Of a stretch of 64,000 bases of DNA, positions 11,226-22,288 are shown piece by piece. The position numbers and the translations under genes are program-made. Origin of the DNA: Gambelia wislizenii (Eukaryota > Chordata > Lepidosauria > Squamata > Crotaphytidae); the NCBI GenBank assembly GCA_030847615.1, contig JAUMIR010000002.1, positions 119,978,309 to 120,042,308 on the forward strand. Direction: 5' to 3'. Numbering within the stretch: position 1 is the stretch's first letter; each line of letters starts with the position of its first letter. The notes beneath the pieces were generated by a model. The model made no database searches. It worked only from the letters and a program-made list of their open reading frames with translations, and was not told where the DNA came from.

Positions 11226-12470
11226 GTTTCTTAGGAATGTCATGGTCCAGCCTTTTTTTCTGCTAAGGTTTCCCAAATGGGAATAAATGAACATATGGAT
11301 GAGTCACTAGAGTTCACTGCAGATGAGGTCAAGTTGTTGTCCTCTGCCACAGATGTCCTGTTTATTCTTGGGCTACAATGCACTTGTGATATGGTTTTAG
11401 GGAGTATGTGGAAAGACCTCCTGACCCATCCTGCTCGAGTCATACCATCTCTCAAGAGCAAATGGCAGACACAATGTTAATTGTTTACTGACTGGAGCCA
11501 ATTCTGAATTTCAGACCAGCATGACAGCCCTTAGATACCGTACTGATTGCTATTTTCAGATACTTGAGGTTTAAGATGTCTGTTCCCTGTCACCTACTAA
11601 GAAAGAAACTGGGATCCTTCAGCAGAGAAACAACCATCATTTTTCTACCACTAGGCTCCCACAGTAAAGTTAATTGCTTGTTTTCTGTACTGCCTGCAAC
11701 AGTTATGAAACCTACTCTTAGATCCTTCTGGAGTTGTGGTTTAAAAAAAGCATAATAAATCCTTTTCTAGTTAAGTGTCCCTGAAGTATATACTGCCATA
11801 CCTGACTTCACAACAGCAATACTACTACACAGAATGTTTTCCTTCCTATTGCAGAAGCTGTTCTCAATGCCATGCCCAAAAGGCCAAGCCAGCTGTGATG
11901 TATAATGTGCAAGTTTAATGAACAACTCAGTTAGCCTTCATTTTACTAAACAAAATCACTACTAAAATTAGGACAAGTTCACACTAAGACTCGCTACCAC
12001 ATTTTCTCTACACAGTTCCTAGGTGAACAACTGCTTGGGGGAAATATATAGCATGAAGAGTAAGTAAACAGATACTTTCCCCTGTTCTTTTTCTTTTTGG
12101 CATAAGTTTCCATAATTGCAGCAACCCAAGTATAAGAAACAATTTCAGGAGAAATTTCATTTGTGAAAATGACAGTGTAACCCGGCCCTTTAGTCAAAAT
12201 AATATCAAGGGTAGATTTGGGTGGAATAAACAACAGACACCAGTTAAGAACTGCTGTTCTGTGAGAGAGCTGTGAGCCATTTGTTAAGAACCATTGTTCT
12301 GTGGTTAAGAAGTTACTAAAGGGTTAATGCACACAGCAGGATTTGGGAAGATGGTATGAACATGGAATGTTGATAACAGAAGAGTTAACAGGTAGATAGA
12401 AGCAGTAAAGAAGTGCTTTAAACAAAAAAAAAAATGCCTGGTGTTAAGGAATAAAAATCTGGAACTCTCT
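11226..12470. other. Unclassified; one weak exon-like patch
   Basis: At 11,277-11,480 a plus-strand frame follows a good pyrimidine tract (CCTTTTTTTCTGCTAAG), but no convincing donor follows and the other strand is open as well. I do not call an exon. The rest shows no recognised feature. Confidence 0.3.
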
Positions 12471-12690
12471 AGATTTTCAGACAACACTGTTATAGTGTTA
12501 ATATTCTACTATATTTGCTATGGCTGCCTGCTCTTGAATCCTGGGATTTGCAGTTTAGGAAGGGGCATTTACAACTCTTGGCCAGAGAGATCTTAGGCCG
12601 CACTAAACTACAAACCCCAGAATTCCACAGCAGGAAGCCAGAACAGTTAAAGTGGAATAGTAACACTATAACAGCGTAGTCTGAAAATCT
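12471..12690. mobile_element. 220-bp palindromic MITE, copy 1
   Basis: Ends AGATTTTCAGACAACACTGT and its inverted partner (…GTCTGAAAATCT). The arms continue inward through ATAGTGTTA...ATTCTACTAT, TGAATCCTGGGATTTGCAGT and ACTACAAACCCCAGAATTCC, so most of the element can fold into one hairpin. A second copy of exactly the same length is at 27,414-27,633. No coding capacity. The GAATCCTGGGATTTGTAGTT-like arm is shared with the element at 18,846-19,060. Confidence 0.8.
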
Positions 12691-12924
12691 CCTTTATGTC
12701 TCAAGTATGGTCACACAAGGCTTATTTAGCTACAGGTTATGGGCCCAGGTATTCCCCAGAAGTACCCAAGGGTCTTCAGGACGATTCAGTTTACATTCCA
12801 GAACAACCTTGAAGATTTGCAACTTCTTGAATGGAGTAAAGATCACATGAAAAATAACAGGAAGGCCTGCTGACTGCAAGTAAGTTAAACTACAATTCCC
12901 AAAGGAAAGAAAGGGGGAACAAGC

Positions 12925-13700
12925 ATGACCAGCAGTTTTGAATTGATGTTTTCAGTGAACAAATTGAACAGTGTAAATTACCAGTTATGAAAATTTAAAG
13001 ATGATATAGTCCTTATCAAAAATGACCTGTGGGAGATAATCAAAGCAGGAAATGCCATTGAACTGCAAAAAGGGACAGACGTCCAAATGCAAGAATATAT
13101 TTATTCGTGAAAGATGATCAGTATATCCACATAAGGGATGAGAGACCAAAGCCCCAGGCATGCAATATGTACTGCAAAGGTTGCATGAAGATATTTTTGA
13201 ACAGTAAGCTGTTCCTCCTAAGGAAGCTGTACTGAATGAGACCTGGCAAAGGAGAGGAAATGCAAGCTCAGATAAATAAAATGCTGTGAGGTGGAATAAC
13301 AATGTGAGATTGGAAAATACATGAAGGACAGCCATGTAATGGTCTTAGTTCTCTGAATTATACAACCTCCTTATTAATGTGTTAGAAACAAGGCCTGAAA
13401 CAGTACTGATGGTGAAATCCATAAAGGGAATACTCACAGATAAATTCCTGAACAGCAAGGAGTTTGTGCAGGACTACCAGCACCATGATATGGATGGTGT
13501 ATTCAGAAGCACTGAAGATGTGGAAAGAAGGACACAAGAGCAAGTTTGTAGTGCAGGAAAGAGACTGCACTACATTAAATAAAAGACTACATGATATGGA
13601 AAGCAAAATAACAAAAGCAGTCTTTAAAGACATCAAGAAAAAAAGAGCAAAAGCCATACCTGTGGGACAATCCTCCCAAAATGGAGGGGATGCTTAAAAG
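12925..13700 (+). pseudogene. copia gag relic
   Basis: An ATG at 12,925 begins a gag-like N-terminus; NKLNSVNYQL and LIKNDLWEIIKAG (12,955-13,040) match the start of copia Gag, the UBN2-type capsid region. Frame-shifted matches follow: LHEDIF near 13,185 and ELYNLLINVLETRPET with KGILTDKFLNSKEF at about 13,355-13,465. Gag normally packages element RNA into cytoplasmic particles. Multiple stops and frame changes make this non-functional. No clear CCHC zinc knuckle was found where one would be expected (about 13,550-13,750). Confidence 0.65.
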
Positions 13701-13799
13701 TGACACAGAGAAACATATTATAAAGCTTTGCAGATGGAAGCAGCACCGTTGCAAATGTAACTGGACATATTTTTTAAAAAATATTTCAACGAGATGTAC

Positions 13800-14545
13800 A
13801 GAAACCCACTAGATATACCAGTAAAGGATGTGCTTATACATCCTTGGCTTAGAGGGACCTCTCCTGTCAGGCAAACACCTGGCAGCCAAGAGTTTCACCA
13901 TTAACCTAAGGAAAATGAATGTACAATTCAGAAAAGAGGAAACAGTCACAGCCAGAGGACTTGTAGATAAGCAGCAGAATTACTTAAGCATAGCAAAGGT
14001 GCAGGCATTATGTGAATGTGAGCCAAATTCATGAATGCCTGCATTCATCTGATATAGGCACCCGGTAAGCATAAGGGAACTGCAGAGTGACATATCAGCC
14101 TCCTCCATGATCATGGGATGAAACTGTTGTAGCAAGGGCAAAGCCACACAAGTATCACTCCCTAAATCAAGCCAGATTAGGGCTTCAGAACCACTTCACC
14201 TTGTATTCAGTATGTGTGCAGTCCAATAATGGTACCCACTAAGGAAAAACCCTCTGTCAGACACATCAAAGTTTGGGGTCGCAAGTCATAAGTATACATC
14301 CTTGAAAGGAAACACAGCAAACTATAAAGCAGAGCAATAGGCAGGATTATTATTGGGTACAGTAAGCACACCAATGATTAGAGCATTTTGAATCTAAAGA
14401 AATTGTCAGTGACACAGTGACGTTTGAAGAAGATGCAGTTGAGACCACAATGTTTTTACAAGAACTAGAAGGAAGGATTAGAGGGGAAATGCCTGGACAC
14501 AGAAGCTGGGATTCTGTTGTGACACCATGCTAGCATAACAGTCCA
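13800..14545 (+). pseudogene. copia protease/integrase relic
   Basis: From 13,870 the plus strand reads through a pre-integrase-like region (KSFTINLRKMNVQF, then ETVTARGLVDKQQNYLSIAK). Further on are an SIRELQSDI patch, a GKA-TQVSL patch near 14,135, CGPIMVPTKE-type remnants near 14,225, and the integrase C-terminal signature SVRHIKVWGRKSH with DVTFEEDA at 14,255-14,440. These are spread over shifting frames with stops. The HHCC zinc residues and the catalytic DDE triad cannot be followed with confidence. Confidence 0.6.
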
Positions 14546-15214
14546 TTATGATAAGAGTTCCACTTTCTTTGCACTAGCACAGAAAAGAAGTAGCACAAGA
14601 AAAAAGCTGCTGGCTCCATGCTGCCTGTTTCCTAGGTGCCTGTCTTCCAGGGAGTCTACAGGGCCAAAGCATTATGGTAAGCCTGACTTGGAAAATCACC
14701 TGACTTGCAGTACAGGTGATTGCCCAAGCAATCCTTCCCTTACTGCCTGGCCTTTGTGGGCCTCCCAGACACCAAGCATTAGGAAAGAAGTGAAACAGAG
14801 TACGCAACCTTCTCTTCCTGCCATTGTTGCAACCTTTTTCTTCCTTTCCCCAATATTGTCTCCATAATTACACTGCTAGCGGAACCTAAAGAACCTTAGG
14901 CAGAGAAGACACTGAGGAGGAACGACCCTGTGAGCATGCAGCAGAAATGAACATGCGGCAAACTGATACCAAGGAACAAGTGCAGAGGTTGAGATGTGAC
15001 AATCAACCATGGGAAACAAAACAGCAAACCTGTTGTTTGGCCTCTCTTACAAAATTTGCTCCTCCAGGCTCTCAGAATAACTCTCTTGACAGGACATTTT
15101 ACACATGTCATCAAAAGAAGCCAACAAATGAAAGCAGATGATGATGGGGGGGAAATGAAATTAATATATGACAATCACACTTGCTGCATTTATTCCTTGG
15201 CCATCAATTAGGAA

Positions 15215-16523
15215 ATTTCTTGGATGTAAGTGGGCATTTAAAATTAAATACAATGCAGTAGTTGAACTGACGTAATATTGTGTGTGACCTATTGCAAAAG
15301 GATACTTACGGAAATATAGGGAGGAGGACTATAATGAAATGTTAGGTTCTATAGTCAAACCTACAACTATCAGCACACTGTTAAATGTGGTGCAAGTTAA
15401 ACATCGATATGAAAACAGCAAGAAGTTAAAAGAAAGGCCACCCATATTCAAAGACAAAAAAGCCCTGGCTTTCTATGTAAATTGCCACAAAGTATATACA
15501 GGCTCAAGAAAGCTGCCAGAGCAGGAAACGAAAGAATATGCCCCAAGGAAGGTTGGTTATGAAGTATTAATTCATCAAAACTAAAGGAGATCCCTGCCCA
15601 TATTTAAAGATACACGATGAGAGCTGTAACAGTCAATGTAGAAGAGCTTGTGATATGCTGTAATCAAGAAGGGGATGATTGTGAAATACTGTAATAAGAA
15701 CGTTACATGAAAGCCTGGTGATAAAGGATCTGGGAAACATAACATATTACCAAGATTACAAATAGAAACAGAAGACAATAGCAGTTATCTTCTTAATGAA
15801 AAACAAAACAGAAAGCTTTAGAATGAAAGATTCCAAGGTCACAATCATTCCTATCAATGACAGTTACTTGAAAGAGACTGAACAACATATGACATTACTG
15901 TACTGCCTGATAATCAGTAATACAAAAGGGCAATCTAAATTATTGTATGTTGCTCCAGTTACAAGACTGGATATTGCAACAGCAGTAGGGGGTCTTATAG
16001 ACAGGAAGGTCTTAGGACCAAGGAAGGATGATTAGAATATAGTGAAAACATTCATGCATTATTTGAAAGCCACTGTTTGCCTCAAACTGCTGCCGCCAGC
16101 AGCTTAGATGTGACTTGAGGAATAAATGGATGTAGATTTGGCTGGAGACATTTCCAGTAGGAAATCCACCAGTGACTACCTGTTTCTGCTTAAGGAGGAC
16201 TCATGAGTTGGTCTAGCAGGAAACAGATTTCTCAAATGTTTTCTTCAACATAAAAATATATGGAAGCGGTAGCACACACCAATCAAGAAACATTTTGGCT
16301 GCAATGGTTACTCATAGACTTTGGTCAATAAATAAAATTGTGCACGACAAATAAGCAGTATCACACTTATATGGAGAAAATAAATCCTAGAACCAAACAC
16401 ATACTTGAGAAACATCAGTCTATAGAAGAAATGACAAAATATCTGCTAACAAAGCCTTTACAAAGAGAATGCTACCATCAACTGTTAAGGAAAAAAACAC
16501 AGCCTAGTTGGTTAAGCTGAGCT
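15215..16523 (+). pseudogene. copia reverse transcriptase/RNase H relic
   Basis: CKWAFKIKYNAVVE (15,225) opens the reverse transcriptase, followed by DYNEMLGSIVKPTTISTLLN (15,328). The position of the catalytic YVDD box reads N-V-E-E followed by LVICC (15,635-15,661), so the two metal-binding aspartates are gone. The palm/thumb and linker continue with LLYVAPVTRLDIATAVGG (about 15,940) and FMHYLKATVCLKL. RNase H remnants include SRKSTSDYLFLLKE (16,155-16,197), WSSRKQIS, AVAHTNQE and WLQWLL. The element's end is marked by LLTKPLQRECYHQLL (16,445-16,490). Many stops; non-functional. Confidence 0.75.
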
Positions 16524-17110
16524 TGGAATGTTACTTTTTAAAAGGACTAGTTATTTCATTCATTTGTTACTCTGATAACTCTATAGGTCACTACTTGCTA
16601 CCATTACTGCAGTCCAGAAAATGTCACAGACTTGTCTTTACCAACACATTACTGCTGCCGCCACTATTGTGCCACTGAAAATACTGTACAAGAAAATGCT
16701 CTCTGGTTCTGCCAGGTGGACAATTCAGATATTGCATTTTTGAAATTCTGGGGGAAGTGGGGAGACATTACAAAGCAACCTTCCCTGGCACTTTCTTTCC
16801 AGCCCAAAGCCTTGGATTATATCAAATTGGAGAAGGGAAAGATTTGTAATCTAGCACATCACAAAAATGCAAGATTAGATGCAGTTCTATACAGAAAGGC
16901 ATATTTGTATAGGACTTTACTTGCACTCAGACTGCAGCTCAGAATGAGAAGCAAAATTATTTTGATGGGAGAGAAAGTGTAAGATTAATAATTCATATTA
17001 CCCTGAAAGTATTGGGATGCTTCTTAGTAATAAGGCATTGCTAGCTATGCAAAGCACTGGAATTTCCCCCCACACACATTCTTGGGTATATTCTAGCCTT
17101 TAAAGCACTA
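16524..17110. other. Unrecognised 116-codon open frame region
   Basis: The plus strand is open from 16,632 to 16,982 without an ATG at the start. It contains a CRHYCATENTVQENALWFCQ-like stretch and a basic C-terminal half. I recognise no domain, and it has no splice or promoter context. It lies directly after the copia relic and could include its degraded 3' LTR. I see no TG...CA pair to prove that. Confidence 0.25.
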
Positions 17111-17640
17111 AGGGCTCATCTACATGGGCCAGAATATGCCACTCCCCACCAGAATATTCTGCCTGTGGATATGGCCCATTCCTCCCCCATTACCTGCACA
17201 GAATGGGATGGAGTCCAGACTAGCACACTAGCTGGTCTCTGCAGCCACTGCCCACGTGTTCTCTTTGAAGCCTGGAAGGGGGCCTGCAGCATGTGACCAA
17301 GGCCTCCTGCATGTGACTAGCCTTGGTCACATGCTGCCGGACTCTTTCCTGGCTGTGGAAGAGCAAGGCAGAAGGCAGCTTCAGCAACAGGCTGGTGTGC
17401 CAGAATGGGCTCCTGCAGTCACAGGGGCCTGATCCATTTTTTTGCCAGCTGAAGTAGATTTTGCAAGGTATTTTTCTTTAACGGTGTAATGGGCCTTCCC
17501 CCATCTTCCACCTGTCTTGGTCCCATCTTTGTCCTGGGGGTCATGAGGACTGCCTGGGGGCAAAGGGAAAAATGCCCTGCATCGTCTGGACTGCAGGGCT
17601 CCAAGATGGGGGTTAGACTGGGTGTATATAGACGAGACCC
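17111..17640. mobile_element. MITE-like element, GGGCTCATCTACAT terminus
   Basis: Left end GGGCTCATCTACATGGGCC; right end GGGTGTATATAGACGAGACCC, whose reverse complement (GGGTCTCGTCTATATACACCC) matches the left end. The interior contains an internal inverted pair around GCAGCATGTGACCAAGGCC and GGCCTTGGTCACATGCTGC-like sequence (17,286-17,340). No coding capacity. Confidence 0.6.
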
Positions 17641-17710
17641 AAGTAAATCCTTTTGTATTTACTTCAGTAGGATTAATTTACAACTCTCTGTGTTCATAGG
17701 ATTATAACTT

Positions 17711-18276
17711 TTTCTCTCTGTCTGGCTTTTCTTCGCAAACGAAGATTGAGGAAGGACTCATCCCGCGCTTTCTGCAAGCACACTGATGACTAAAAAGGCC
17801 AATCCGAGATAAACAAGTCCGGTTGCAAGAAAGCACAGCAGAAGGTCGCCTTGGGTGATGTTTCCGGGTTGTGATTCTTTCTGCGTTGTCGTTTCTCTTC
17901 AAGACTTGTTCGGTGTGAGTTCTCAAATAAGGCTGCAGCATTGTGGATATGCCTCCCGATGTGAAGCCAGGATAGACCATTGTTGGTGATCAATTTGGCC
18001 AAGCCTCAGATGTTGTTTCAGGGAGTCCTTGTATTTTTTGGAGCGCCCCTCTTACGCTGACCCATGGCGAGTTCACCATAGAGTAATATTTTTGGGAGGC
18101 GATGGTCCTCCATCCTAGAAACATGCCCTGCCCAGCGCAGCTGTGTTCTCAATATCATGGCCTCAATGCTGGTGATCCCTGCTTGCTCAAGGACAGCAAC
18201 ATTCGTCACATAGTCAGTCCAGTGTATATTTAGGATTGTGCGTAAACAGCACTGATGGAAGCATTCGAGGAGTCTA
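17711..18276 (-). mobile_element. Ingi/Vingi-like LINE, 3' fragment
   Basis: The minus strand encodes the end of a LINE ORF: HQCCLRTILNIHWTDYVTNV, EAMILRTQLRWAGHVSRMED, a basic stretch (QRKRGAPK), and a C-terminal cysteine/histidine motif (NRTCLSRIGLFSHQ). A short 3' UTR and GAGAAA-type tail lie at 17,711-17,720. Related copies are at 19,879, 23,458, 37,985 and 55,078. Clade assignment to Ingi/Vingi (I superfamily) is from memory of this C-terminal organisation and is moderately sure. Frameshifts are present. Confidence 0.65.
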
Positions 18277-18845
18277 AACAACAACTAAAAACCACACTTC
18301 TCTCCCTCTGGGTGTTAGGAAGAATTGATCCTACAAGTCCATACCCATTGTGTTTGGGCTGGGAGATAGAGAGAGGAGGAGGAAATTTAAAAAACACACA
18401 CCAAAAAAACAAATCACCAACAGAGGCAGATAATACTTTGCCTCTTTCCCTATGTTCTCTATTCATCACAATTCTGAATGGACTGTTCTGCCTGGACTCC
18501 CCTCCCACACTCACACACACATACAGAGTGTAGTGGGCCATGCGGATGCCACACACACTCTGCACACAGATGTTTTGGGTGGGTGGGCAGAAGTAGTCAC
18601 CCATCAATCCCTCTTCAATACCCTCTAATATTTCCAAAATGAAAACTATGACACATGTGGCCAAGCAATATCAGAGTGTGATCCAGATGGCAATAGTTAT
18701 TAACAAAAAAAAGAACAGATACACTAGGAGAGGCTGTAGTTATTTGCTTTTGCCTGAGCCTACTGGGAAGGGCAAGATTTCATCCCCTCCTCTTCTCTCC
18801 CACTGCTGGGTTGAGTTAGGGCTACTTTTGCACTTTGAATTCAGC
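18277..18845. other. No identifiable feature
   Basis: Unclassified. The 144-codon minus frame at 18,230-18,664 fuses the end of the LINE fragment to unrelated sequence and is not a gene. Confidence 0.35.
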
Positions 18846-19060
18846 ATCCGCACTACACAAATAATCCAATTTGAAACTGGATTATTTGCCATGGCTCCTT
18901 CCTATGGAATCCTGGGATATGTAGTTTTTTTAGGCACCAGCACTCTTTGGCAGAGTTGGCTAAAGGCCTTGTAAAACTACAAATCCCAGGATTCCACATA
19001 AAGGAGCCATGGCAAATAACCCAGTTTCAAACTGGATTGTGTATTGTGGATTAGACCTCA
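18846..19060. mobile_element. Palindromic MITE (GAATCCTGGGAT arm)
   Basis: Inverted arms 18,866-18,930 and 18,973-19,038: AATCCAATTTGAAACTGGAT TATTTGCCATGGCTCC on the left is mirrored by GGAGCCATGGCAAATAACCC AGTTTCAAACTGGATT on the right, with GAATCCTGGGATATGTAGTT and AACTACAAATCCCAGGATTC further in. The central GCACCAGCACTCTTTGGCAG is typical of a widespread lizard MITE. Probably hAT-derived (inference). Confidence 0.7.
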
Positions 19061-19878
19061 GTCTGCAGCAACTGAAGTAAGCTGAGGACACAGGGGAAAG
19101 TGGGAGGCAGAGAGAGAGATACTGGGACATTTAGAAAGCAGCTGAAAAAGTGGGATGACAGATGAACTGGGAATGTTCTTGCAAACACAGGGCAGTTGGA
19201 AGATATGCTCTTCTTTCACCATCTTCCTCTCCACTGATCAGTTGCTCTAAATCTCATACCTGAGCTAGCCTCAGGCCTACAGAGACCTCCCCCCCAAACT
19301 CCTTCTGACAGCTCACACCAACCTAACCAGTACAAGACAGTGTGTACCCTGTGCTGCTGCTTGGAACAGGTAGCCAGCCAAGGCAACCATTCCACACCCA
19401 CCCACCACATGTACTCACACTTGACTCTCTTTTTTTTCTTTCTTTTTCTGGCAGCATTTGATCAGAACAGAGGAAAGCAGAAAAGGCAAACTAACATGTC
19501 TATTTTTTTTTAAAAAAATCCACAACTAGCTTGAGTCTCTAGTGCAATTCATGTTTTCATTATGTCTCCTTGCTCTCTCTCTTTCTTTCTTGCTTGCTTG
19601 CTTGCTTTCTTGCTTTCTCTCTTCCTCCTTAATGCTGGCTCCTGCTCCTCACTAGTTATACAACATTCCACAAAGAAGCAGGATAAGGCAGCCACCCATG
19701 TGACCCTTCCTCTTTCCCCTCACATTGATCACAAAGTCAAAACACATCCAGCAATGAGTAAGAGACACAAATCCCAGTACCCTACTCTGAAATGTATTTT
19801 TTAAATTAAAATATTTATGTTCTGATTTATATTATGTATAAAACATATTATATTATATTATATTATATTGTATTATAC
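19061..19878. repeat. Unclassified sequence with simple repeats
   Basis: Holds a CTTT/GCTT pyrimidine microsatellite (19,575-19,625) and a TATAT-rich run (19,845-19,878). No gene signal; the 80-codon frame at 19,562-19,804 is mostly the microsatellite. Confidence 0.5.
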
Positions 19879-20217
19879 AAAAAAAGTGATACAAGGACTC
19901 CTTGAAACAACATCTCAGGCTCGACCAAATTGGTCACCAACAATGGTCCGCCCTGGCCTCACATCGGGAGGCATGGAGACGCACTATCCACAATGCTGCA
20001 GCCTTATTTGAGAACTCATGCCAAACATGTCTTGAAGAGAAATGACAATGCAGAAAGAATCTCAACCAGGAATCATCACCCAAGGAGACCTTCTGCTGTG
20101 CTTTCTGCAACCGGACTTGTTTATCTTGGATTGGCCTTTTTAGTCATCAGCACACTTGCAGAAAGCGCGGGATGAGTCCTTCCTGAATCTTCGTTTGCGA
20201 AGAAAAGCCAGAGATAT
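19879..20217 (+). mobile_element. Ingi/Vingi-like LINE, 3' end
   Basis: Starts abruptly inside the ORF (AAAAGTGATACAAGGACTCC) and reads to the C-terminal motif CNRTCLSRIG-like region, GCAGAAAGCGCGGGATGAGT, and the terminal CTTCGTTTGCGAAGAAAAGC hairpin. That short perfect inverted repeat (TTCGTTTGCGAA) is present in most copies in this window and probably marks the 3' end recognised by the enzyme (inference). Strongly 5' truncated. Confidence 0.7.
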
Positions 20218-20280
20218 TATGGCAATATACAAGTAAAGACAATTAAAGTAATTTGAAATAATTTAAAAATTAAAATTTTA

Positions 20281-20769
20281 GGGGTTGTATTAATGGTCCA
20301 AATAATCCTCATAGAATTCGCTTGGAATCCTACCTGACCTAATGGCATTCTGCATCAGATCGCAGTATTCAGAAGGAAGGGAGCCAAATCCACTGTAAAC
20401 TCCACCGGGAAAGACTTTGCGGCTTTGCCTGTATTTTTAAAAAAGCTCAGTAAAGAATGCGCATTTCCACTCATTTGGAGAATCAGATTTGCATTCCTTT
20501 GCATTTGCAATAAAAGCAGAAGTGGAAGGTGATTGGCTGGAAGTGGCCAGTTGCTAACAAGGCAAGCGCCCGGAACCACCGTCTTGAATTTTCTCTTTAG
20601 CGAGCGAGCATCCAGGTGATGAAACAGCCTTTTTCTCGCAACAGCCAGCTGGTTAGGGGGTCATGAAGAGTTTAGGGAGGAGTTTTGGCCACGTAGGCAG
20701 ATTGCATCATTGCGAACACCTGCCTTTTTGGATGTCTTCGTATTTTTTCCCCCTCGTATAGACAAGCCC
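20281..20769. mobile_element. hAT-like MITE, CTTGTCTATAC terminus, copy 1
   Basis: The right end CCCCTCGTATAGACAAGCCC is shared with the copies at 28,130-28,713 and 49,349-49,953; the left end GGGGTTGTATTAATGG is a decayed inverted match. Shared internal blocks include AAGGGAGCCAAATCCACTG, GTGATTGGCTGG, GGCAAGCGCC and TTAGGGGGTCATGAAGAGTT TAGGGA. No transposase. Confidence 0.65.
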
Positions 20770-20814
20770 ATAGTTTCAAGCTATGTGCACATACATTCTG
20801 GAATGAATAAGTTA

Positions 20815-20978
20815 GGCTTTGTAGGCTTTAATAAAAGCCATGTTTTTACTTGGTGATGGAATAAAGTTGCATTGGCACCAATCAGACCTCCAAGGGGAAG
20901 GTATTCCACAACTGGGGTACAACAGTTGAGAAGGCCCTTTCTGATGTAATCACTGTTGTTATAATTCTAGCTGAATTA
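20815..20978 (-). mobile_element. L2-type LINE 3' fragment
   Basis: Antisense of an L2-like 3' region (GGAAGGTATTCCACAACTGG GGTACAAC...GAGAAGGCCCTTTCTGA), the same block as in the copy near 53,020. Truncated at the right by a Tigger-like MITE. Confidence 0.5.
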
Positions 20979-20980
20979 TA

Positions 20981-21240
20981 GCTGAACCCCCATATCCACG
21001 GAACCAATATCCCTGGTTTCAGTTATCCATGGGACACAAAATAGGGACACATACCATAGGCATGCTGGAAATGCCTCGGGAGGCATCCTCTCTAGGCATC
21101 TTCTAGGTCCTCCAATGCAAATCTATGGTATGTTTTTACCAGAAGTCCTTTATTTTAATAGGGTTCACTGTTATCCATGTTTTCCAGTTTCTGCGGTAAG
21201 TCCAGGAACCAAATCCCCACAGATATGGGGGTCCAACTAC
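20981..21240. mobile_element. Tigger/pogo-like MITE
   Basis: Left end GCTGAACCCCCATATCCACGG; right end CCACAGATATGGGGGTCCAAC, its inverted partner. The interior has the usual AGTTATCCATGG/GTTATCCATGTTTTCCAG tandem motifs and CATAGGCATGCTGGAAATGC. A TA precedes the left end (20,979-20,980). The terminal sequences belong to the CAGTTGGACCCCC-type Tigger group of Tc1/mariner elements. No transposase. Confidence 0.6.
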
Positions 21241-21930
21241 TGTCATCATCTTTATTTATATCCTACTTTCTCCAAAAAATTGTGGCTTACAAATTAAAAT
21301 TAACACAATGTAGCTAAAACATACAAAAGATCAACATTAAAACAGAATTAATTAATAGCTTCAAAATAATTTACAATTAAAATGATAAAAGGCTATAAAA
21401 ACTGGACAACCGAAACAACTCAGAATCCTCTTAAAGGCCCTTTCTTTTAAAACCTTCAGTTCTCTAAAGCTGGTTGGAATTAAAAAAAAGAAAAAGAAAA
21501 AGAATTTGACTGCTGACAGGACAGCAAGGAAGGAGCCATTCTAGCCTTATTAAGAAGAGAGTTCCAGACTCTAGAGGAAACCATTGAGAAGACACTACCT
21601 TGCATCTACATGAACCAGGACAGAGAGAATGGCCTCTGTTGAGGACTTCAGGGCCTGGGCAGGCTCATATAGGAAAATACAATTTATCAGATAGCTTTGA
21701 CCTAACCTGTATAGGGCTTTACAGATCACAGCCAGCACTTTCAATTGTTCCTGGAAACAGACTGACAACCAGCAGTTGTTGTAACAAGGGAGTTGTGTTG
21801 TCCCTGTGTCCAGCCTCAGTTAACAATCTGACTCTAGCTCTTTGTATCAACTGAAATTTCCTTACACACTTCAAAGGCAGAACCATATAGATTGCATTAC
21901 AGTAATCCAAACACGATTTATTTATCTGTG
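21241..21930 (-). mobile_element. L2-type LINE, 3' end
   Basis: The minus strand reads LDYCN-type reverse-transcriptase C-terminal sequence: MDYCNAIYMVLPLKCVRKFQ then RARVRLLTEAGHRDN (21,800-21,910). This is the conserved end of L2-group ORF2. Downstream on the same strand are the post-stop region and an AT-rich 3' UTR ending in AGGATATAAATAAAGATGATGAC (complement of 21,240-21,262). Frames are broken. Confidence 0.75.
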
Positions 21931-22288
21931 CATTTCATTTATTTATATCCTGCCTTTCTCCTGACTTGGAACTCAAACCATAAGGCAAAAAGAAGATAAA
22001 GCTAAAAACTTGATAGTAAAAACCTTGAAAACACAATTAAACAAGACATCATATTAAAATGCTATTAACTTTAAAAGGCATAAAATAACTCACAAAGATA
22101 ACAGTGAACATCAAAATACAGCACCCACACACCATAAAAACACTCCCTGCAACCACTAAACATCAAATACCTCTTGAGATAAAAAGGCTGCTTGCTGGTG
22201 AAAGAAGAGCAGGGAGGGGACCAGCCTGGGAGCAGCAAACAAAAGGGCTCCCTCCTGCATCCTTACAGGACTGAAAGAAAGCAAGTAA

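Larger units (their letters stand above)
12925..16523 (+). mobile_element. Ty1/copia LTR retrotransposon relic
   Basis: Remnants occur in the order expected of a Ty1/copia element: gag, protease/pre-integrase, integrase, reverse transcriptase, RNase H. Integrase precedes reverse transcriptase, which separates copia from Gypsy and retroviruses. All frames are broken by stops and shifts. I found no LTRs at either end; the relic begins near a gag-like ATG at 12,925 and fades after the RNase H C-terminus. An interval of unclear content (about 14,550-15,210) lies between integrase and reverse transcriptase. Copia elements are known but uncommon in vertebrates. Confidence rests on several separate motif matches, not on one frame. 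Confidence 0.8.

Noticed and set aside
12985..13335. 116-codon minus-strand frame
   Set aside because: It is antisense to the copia gag remnant.
18230..18664. 144-codon minus-strand frame
   Set aside because: It joins the end of an Ingi/Vingi-like fragment to unrelated sequence; no conserved motif beyond the LINE part.
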